In this document: piece after piece, positions 60,111 through 64,000 of the stretch
Layout: the number at the start of each line of letters is the position of its first letter
Numbering within the stretch: position 1 is the first letter of the stretch
DNA from: Flavobacterium davisii
GTDB lineage: Bacteria > Bacteroidota > Bacteroidia > Flavobacteriales > Flavobacteriaceae
Direction of reading: 5' to 3'
Length of the DNA: 64,000 nt
Assembly (NCBI RefSeq): GCF_019565505.1
Contig: NZ_CP067378.1
Location: 992,001 to 1,056,000 of the forward strand
Notes under the pieces: model-generated
Databases searched by the model: none
Seen by the model: the letters and a program-made list of their open reading frames with translations, nothing else
Told to the model about the DNA's origin: nothing
Position numbers and translations under genes: made by a program

Positions 60111-60207
60111 TAATGTGACACAAAATTAGTGTTTTTATAAGTATATTTACAACATCAAAGTAAATTTATTAAAATTTGACATAAATACAGTTATATTTGT
60201 GTCAAAT
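60111..60207. promoter_or_regulatory. Divergent promoters with Lrp-type dyads
   Basis: For the DUF1338 gene the minus strand has TAATTTTG (60121-60128), overlapped by TGTGACACA (60114-60122). For the regulator gene the plus strand has TATATTTG (60192-60199), enclosed by the perfect 8-bp inverted repeat ATTTGACA (60174-60181) and TGTCAAAT (60200-60207). The TGACA half-site at both promoters suggests that the AsnC/Lrp protein controls itself and DUF1338. Confidence 0.6.
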
Positions 60208-60296
60208 TAATATTTTAAAAAGAATAAAAAACAAGCAAAAAATCAATATTCTATTTTTCTTATTTTCTTAATATATTCATTTCAAAAAAGATTAAA

Positions 60297-60767
60297 GTGT
60301 CACAAGGTTTAAACAAAATAATAGATTATATTAACAAAAAAATTATTCAAAAACTAAGTTTAGATGGTCGTTTTGCTTATTCTGAATTAGCCAAAGAATT
60401 AAATATTTCAAACTCTTTAGTTCATCAACGAATTAAGAAAATGCAGGAAGCAGGTATCATAAAGGGTTTTTCTATAAAACTGGATGCAAAAGCCATGGGC
60501 TATGAAACGATTACTTATACAGGGATTGCTACAAAGGAAGCACGTTATTCCTATTCGATTGCTGAAAAACTAAAGGAAATTCCAGAAGTAGTCGAGTGTC
60601 ATTTTGTGTCAGGAAAATATGCTTTATTTTTAAAAATTGTAGCGACTAACAATGAGGAGTTCAGAAAAATTCTGTATGAAAAAATTCATATCATTGAAGG
60701 TGTAGGAAGCACTGATTCGTTCATTTCTTTTGGTTCTGCATTTGAAAAAGAAGTCCCTATACTCTAA
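60297..60767 (+). CDS. Lrp/AsnC family regulator
   Basis: 156 residues with a GTG start (60297-60299). The N-terminal helix-turn-helix is LSLDGRFAYSELAKELNISNS and LVHQRIKKMQEAGIIKGF. The RAM ligand-binding domain follows (YTGIATKEARYSYSIAEKLKEIPEVVECHFVSGKYALFLKI, quoted by the parts YSIAEKLKEIPEVVECHFV and GKYALFLKI). Such regulators sense amino acids. Its divergence from the DUF1338 gene suggests control of lysine or 2-oxoadipate use (inference). Confidence 0.85.
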   Translation: MSQGLNKIIDYINKKIIQKLSLDGRFAYSELAKELNISNSLVHQRIKKMQEAGIIKGFSIKLDAKAMGYETITYTGIATKEARYSYSIAEKLKEIPEVVECHFVSGKYALFLKIVATNNEEFRKILYEKIHIIEGVGSTDSFISFGSAFEKEVPIL

Positions 60768-60990
60768 TGATTAATCATTTGAATTTCTTTTTGAGGACTC
60801 TTTTGCTTTTCAATTTTCATTCATTTTTATAACGATTAAAAAAGACATGTAATAAAAAGATTTAGAACAAACTACTATCAGCTCTCTATCTAGGAAATAA
60901 AAGAGTTCTTGTCAACTATTTTTATACATTTTGACTCATTACTTCATAAAAGTAAACAGGCCGATCCTTTTACCGATTTTGAATTTAATT

Positions 60991-61107
60991 CAAATTTCGC
61001 ATTAGAGTTGAACAAAGTGAATTGACGGAGCCTAAAATCTATTCCATTTTATTGTTTTTCCAATTCAAGTATGTGCTCTAATTTCAATCCCAAATTCCGC
61101 ATTAGAC
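60991..61107. repeat. Interspersed repeat copy
   Basis: Begins CAAATTTCGCATTAGAG and ends with CAAATTCCGCATTAGAC (61091-61107), the two in direct order here. The middle shares CTATTCCATTTTATTGTTTTT and TGTGCTCTAATTTCAAT-like blocks with the copies at 50860 and 63591. The longer flanks (60768-60990 and 61108-61316) hold no gene. Confidence 0.55.
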
Positions 61108-61316
61108 TTCATGCGCGAGATGAAAAGACAAAAAAAGGAACAAAAAAAATTTCTTGTAGATAGGGAGCAAAAGCCATCATCTAGTCGTAGTTTGTCACTT
61201 CGACCCAAGGGAAAAATTACATTATTTAGTGTATATGATTTCGCTCCTGTTTTATAAATGACGATAAGAGTACGAGTAATTTTTTATAGTAAATAAATCA
61301 CTGTTCTGTTTGTCAC

Positions 61317-61632
61317 TATTGCCTCTCCACTATTGCCTCTCCACTATTGCCTCTTTACTATTAACTCTCCACTATTACCTCTCCACTATTGCCTCTTTAC
61401 TATTGCCTCTTTACTATTGCCTCTTCACTATTGCCTCTTCACTATTGCCTCTTCACTATTGCCTCTCCACTATTGCCTCTCCACTATTGCCTCTCCACTA
61501 TTGCCTCTCCACTATTGCCTCTCCACTATTGCCTCTCCACTATTGCCTCTCCACTATTGCCTCTCCACTATTAACTCTCCACTATTGCCTCTTCACTATT
61601 ACCTCTTCACTATTACCTCTTTACTCTTCACT
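61317..61632. repeat. 14-bp minisatellite, about 22 copies
   Basis: Unit TATTGCCTCTCCAC repeated head to tail, with variants at two places (GCC/ACC/AAC and TCC/TTC/TTT). Because 14 is not a multiple of 3, all three forward frames stay open and give LPLHYCLSTIAS-type repeats; these are by-products of the array, not a gene. Different variants cluster along the array, a sign of local slippage or unequal exchange. Confidence 0.9.
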
Positions 61633-61639
61633 TGTGTAA

Positions 61640-62124
61640 AAATTTCTGTTTTATTACTTCTGCTATATAGCGCAAAAGAGCTAAAATATGGAACAAAAAA
61701 TTCTATTTTCACTTTAACCAAAAAGTTTAAATCACTTCTTTTAAAAAATCTATTTTGGTAATTTCTTTCAACGTATCTAGTAATAAAATCTTATTCAAAA
61801 CGACACATAAATTATTAAAATCCTACTTTTTCTGTTTTTTATTTGATGTTCTGATCTCTTTTTCTTAAATTCTTCAATATTTTTTTATCATCATAATGAT
61901 CATTTTTATATTTTTACGAAGGTAACGCTTACTAAAACTACCGAAAGTTTAATTTAATAAAAATTTGACAAGGTTACATTTTTAACATAATATAGAGTAG
62001 TTCTTATCTTATCTATTATTTTTTTAATAAAAACAAAAACTTATCTTGTTCCACTATTATTTTTTGAGATAGTGAAACATTAGCTGAATTTGATAATAAT
62101 TTTTCGATCTTAAACAACAAAAAA
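61640..62124. other. Gene-free leader region of the beta-helix gene
   Basis: AT-rich. AAGGTAACGCTTACTAA near 61919 partly resembles the element at 16557/27488 but in the opposite setting. No clear TAnnTTTG box was found near the start at 62125, and no terminator hairpin was recognised. Confidence 0.4.
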
Positions 62125-63498
62125 ATGAAAAAAATATTCATAACATTAATTGTCTTAGTACTAGTCGTTTTTATTTTTAATCGTTTTTATAAAACGGATT
62201 GCTCTATCCCATCAAAAAATTATTATGTATCGCCAAATGGTAATGATGCGAATCCTCGAACGATGAGTTCGCCTTGGAAAACAATTCAACATAGTTTAAA
62301 TAACATGTCTGCTAATAGTACATTGTATGTTGACAGTGGTATTTATAATGAAAAAATTCAAATTCCAATTAATCATATTACGATTAAAAACCAAAAGTCT
62401 AAGATTCCTATAATTGATGCAACGGGGATTACTAAGCAAAATTCTATAATTGCTATTTTAAATAAGAATTCTATTACGATAGATGGTTTGGAGTTAAGAA
62501 ATAATATTCAAAATGATGCACAAGGTATTTTAATAGAGGGTTTATGTAATGCTATAACTATTAAAAATTGTATAATTCACGATATTCATTTTTCTTCCAA
62601 TCCAAAGACTCCAGTAAACGCGTCAACCAATGCACAAGGAATTATTGTTTACGGTACCAACCCTACTAGGGCAATACGTGATTTGGTAATAGAAAATAAT
62701 AAGTTGTTTAATTGTAGACTTGGATATAGCGAAGGGATTGCTATTAATGGTAATGTTAAAAATTTCAAAGTCATAGATAATAACATTCATGATTTAACGA
62801 ATATTGGTATTGACTTAATCGGATATGAAGGCACATGTCCTTTACCTAAAAACGATCAAGCAAGAAATGGTTTAATCAAAAATAACATTATTTATAATTG
62901 TATTTCGCCTTCTGCTACGTCTGGTGGAATTTATATAGATGGAGGTAAAAACATTATCATTGAAAACAATGAATCTCATCATAATGGATATGGTATTGAA
63001 ATTGGTTGTGAGCATATTGGCAAAACGACTGACTCTGTTATAATTCGTAATAACATATTCTACAATAACCAAATTTATGCCATTGCATTAGGAGGTTTTG
63101 ATTACCCAAATGGGTCTGGTAAGGTTACTAATTCTACTATTACAAATAATACTTGTTTTTCAAACGGTTTGGCTAGCTCTGATAATGGAGAGTTGTATTT
63201 ATCTTATAGTGAAAACTCTACTATAGAAAATAATATTTTTTATACTAATTCAAATAATAATTTAGTTTATGCTGAATCAAATCAACCTGATTTAAATTTT
63301 AATTATAATATTTTTTATTGTCCTGATGGGATTAATCATTTGTATGCTAATTGGAACGGATCAAGTTATACGGGATATTTAACATTTGTAACAGGAACGT
63401 CATCTAATTTAAATTCTAGATTTACTAATCCTAATTTTACTAAAACAGACATTTCTCCTCCATGTTTTAATTTATTATCAAGTTCTCTAAACAATTAA
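62125..63498 (+). CDS. Right-handed parallel beta-helix protein, pectate-lyase-like
   Basis: 457 residues. An N-terminal hydrophobic segment (MKKIFITLIVLVLVVFIFN) is a signal or anchor. KNYYVSPNGNDANPRTMSSPWKTIQHSLN is the DUF1565-type opening of polysaccharide lyase-like helices (quoted by YYVSPNGNDANP and SPWKTIQHS). Many PbH1 turns follow, with the recurring 'I-x-N-N-x-I-x-x-N' (IENNKLFNC, IKNNIIYNC, IIRNNIFYNN, IENNIFYTN). It probably binds or cleaves an acidic polysaccharide; catalytic residues cannot be assigned. No T9SS signal is visible at the end. Confidence 0.75.
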   Translation: MKKIFITLIVLVLVVFIFNRFYKTDCSIPSKNYYVSPNGNDANPRTMSSPWKTIQHSLNNMSANSTLYVDSGIYNEKIQIPINHITIKNQKSKIPIIDATGITKQNSIIAILNKNSITIDGLELRNNIQNDAQGILIEGLCNAITIKNCIIHDIHFSSNPKTPVNASTNAQGIIVYGTNPTRAIRDLVIENNKLFNCRLGYSEGIAINGNVKNFKVIDNNIHDLTNIGIDLIGYEGTCPLPKNDQARNGLIKNNIIYNCISPSATSGGIYIDGGKNIIIENNESHHNGYGIEIGCEHIGKTTDSVIIRNNIFYNNQIYAIALGGFDYPNGSGKVTNSTITNNTCFSNGLASSDNGELYLSYSENSTIENNIFYTNSNNNLVYAESNQPDLNFNYNIFYCPDGINHLYANWNGSSYTGYLTFVTGTSSNLNSRFTNPNFTKTDISPPCFNLLSSSLNN

Positions 63499-63590
63499 TA
63501 AGGATTGTTTTTATCACTATAATAAATGAATGGATAAACTATATACTAATCTTCCATTTTGTATTCGAAATTTGTTCAATATAAAAAACC

Positions 63591-63781
63591 AAATTCCGCA
63601 TTAGACCCGAGCGTAGCGAATAGACGAAGTAAATCTATTTCACTTTATTTTTCTTCAAATTCAAGCAAGTGCTCGAATTTTATGCCTCGAAATAGTTGAG
63701 TATTTCATCTTCTAAAATTCTCCGTGAACACTTGAATTTATTGAAAAATTTTGTTTCACAACGAAATCTAATGCGGAATTT
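63591..63781. repeat. Interspersed repeat copy with inverted ends
   Basis: The ends AAATTCCGCATTAGAC (63591-63606) and TCTAATGCGGAATTT (63767-63781) are inverted, bounding 191 bp that contain GAGCGTAGCGAATAGACGA, CTTTATTTTTCTTCAAATTC and AAGTGCTCGAATTTTA. This is the best preserved copy and looks like a small non-autonomous element. Confidence 0.6.
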
Positions 63782-63915
63782 GGGTTTCAAAAATTGCTTT
63801 TTATTAGATATTAAATTGTATAAACTATCACGTGGCAAAAATTTGTGAACAGTAATAAAAGATTAACATTTATTTATAAAAAATCATCTTATATTTAGAC
63901 GATTATTTTTTTATT

Positions 63916-64000
63916 TTGGAATCAATTACCTTTACTATACACCAAACCATTTTGGATCTTCCTAACACATGGGATATCATTGCTAAAGAGAATGCTTTTT
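63916..64000 (+). CDS. Start of an acyltransferase-like gene (cut by window end)
   Basis: A TTG at 63916 opens a frame reading ESITFTIHQTILDLPNTWDI and IAKENAF to the window edge. 'IDDLPxxWDxIAxxNxFL' is the usual opening of GNAT/peptidoglycan-bridge-type acyltransferases of Bacteroidota. The start codon is uncertain, since no ATG fits in this frame. Confidence 0.35.
   Translation, partial: MESITFTIHQTILDLPNTWDIIAKENAF

Noticed and set aside
61317..61632. CRISPR array
   Set aside because: Units of 14 bp follow each other without unique spacers, and no cas gene is in the window.
61310..61761. Overlapping repeat-rich frames of the LPLHYCLSTIAS type
   Set aside because: They come from a 14-bp tandem array that leaves all three forward frames open; there is no start context, family match or neighbouring operon.

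Overview
The window looks like a chromosome segment of a low-GC member of the Flavobacteriaceae (Bacteroidota), probably Flavobacterium or a close relative. Four things support this: promoters of the TTG-N17-23-TAnnTTTG type (clearest upstream of 47681, the tmRNA and the tRNA cluster), a tmRNA with tag GENNYALAA, a surface protein with SprB repeats and a type IX secretion C-terminal signal, and a SerB-SerA fusion. About two dozen conserved genes are split by one-base frameshifts, nearly all in homopolymer runs and mostly fitting one lost base. I read these as uncorrected sequencing or assembly errors, so split genes are listed as single features and 'breakage' should not be trusted without re-sequencing.

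Layout. (1) 1-15.7 kb, all minus strand: a cell-surface gene cluster with an FN3 protein, an SprB-repeat/T9SS protein, three lipoproteins (lipocalin-like, IPT-like, PKD), an outer-membrane beta-barrel, a giant secreted protein and a TANFOR-type protein cut by the window edge. (2) 15.9-27.5 kb: an internally deleted ISAon1-like element, then a minus-strand accessory block. It holds a TPR-CHAT caspase-like protease followed by a 49-residue two-helix membrane protein, an AbiE-type toxin-antitoxin remnant, a sigma factor / single-TM protein / M48-TPR metalloprotease operon, and a second operon (secreted protein, coiled-coil tetraspan membrane protein, anchored VWA-like protein, secreted thermonuclease). 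Two genes at the two ends of this block share a 23-bp upstream element. (3) 27.6-29.4 kb: a three-gene HipB-HipS-HipT module with four operators spaced exactly 40 bp apart.

(4) 30.4-41.6 kb: the most striking region, a minus-strand defence locus in the order DUF262/DUF1524 (GmrSD-like), type III methylase Mod, candidate abiF-like small RNA, Abi_2/AbiF HEPN protein, type III helicase-nuclease Res, 71-aa small protein, DndD-like SMC ATPase, DndE/HerA-like ATPase. No DndA or DndC sulfur-transfer gene is visible, so Mod methylation rather than phosphorothioation would be the self mark. (5) 41.7-46.2 kb: a cN-I 5'-nucleotidase, then a decayed integrative element (ATPase with a nonsense codon, Rep-like protein, integrase lacking its catalytic C-terminus) next to the 3' end of ssrA.

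(6) 46.2-64 kb: mostly core functions: serine hydrolase, saccharopine-dehydrogenase-like enzyme, J/KTSC protein, three initiator tRNAs, histidine decarboxylase. A metabolic group follows: D-2-hydroxyglutarate-dehydrogenase-type flavoprotein, SerB-SerA fusion, an unknown secreted protein and a DUF1338 (HglS-like) enzyme, with a divergent Lrp/AsnC regulator. Together these could make and recycle D-2-hydroxyglutarate in serine synthesis and lysine breakdown. A 14-bp minisatellite, copies of an interspersed repeat, a parallel beta-helix protein and the start of an acyltransferase-like gene complete the window.
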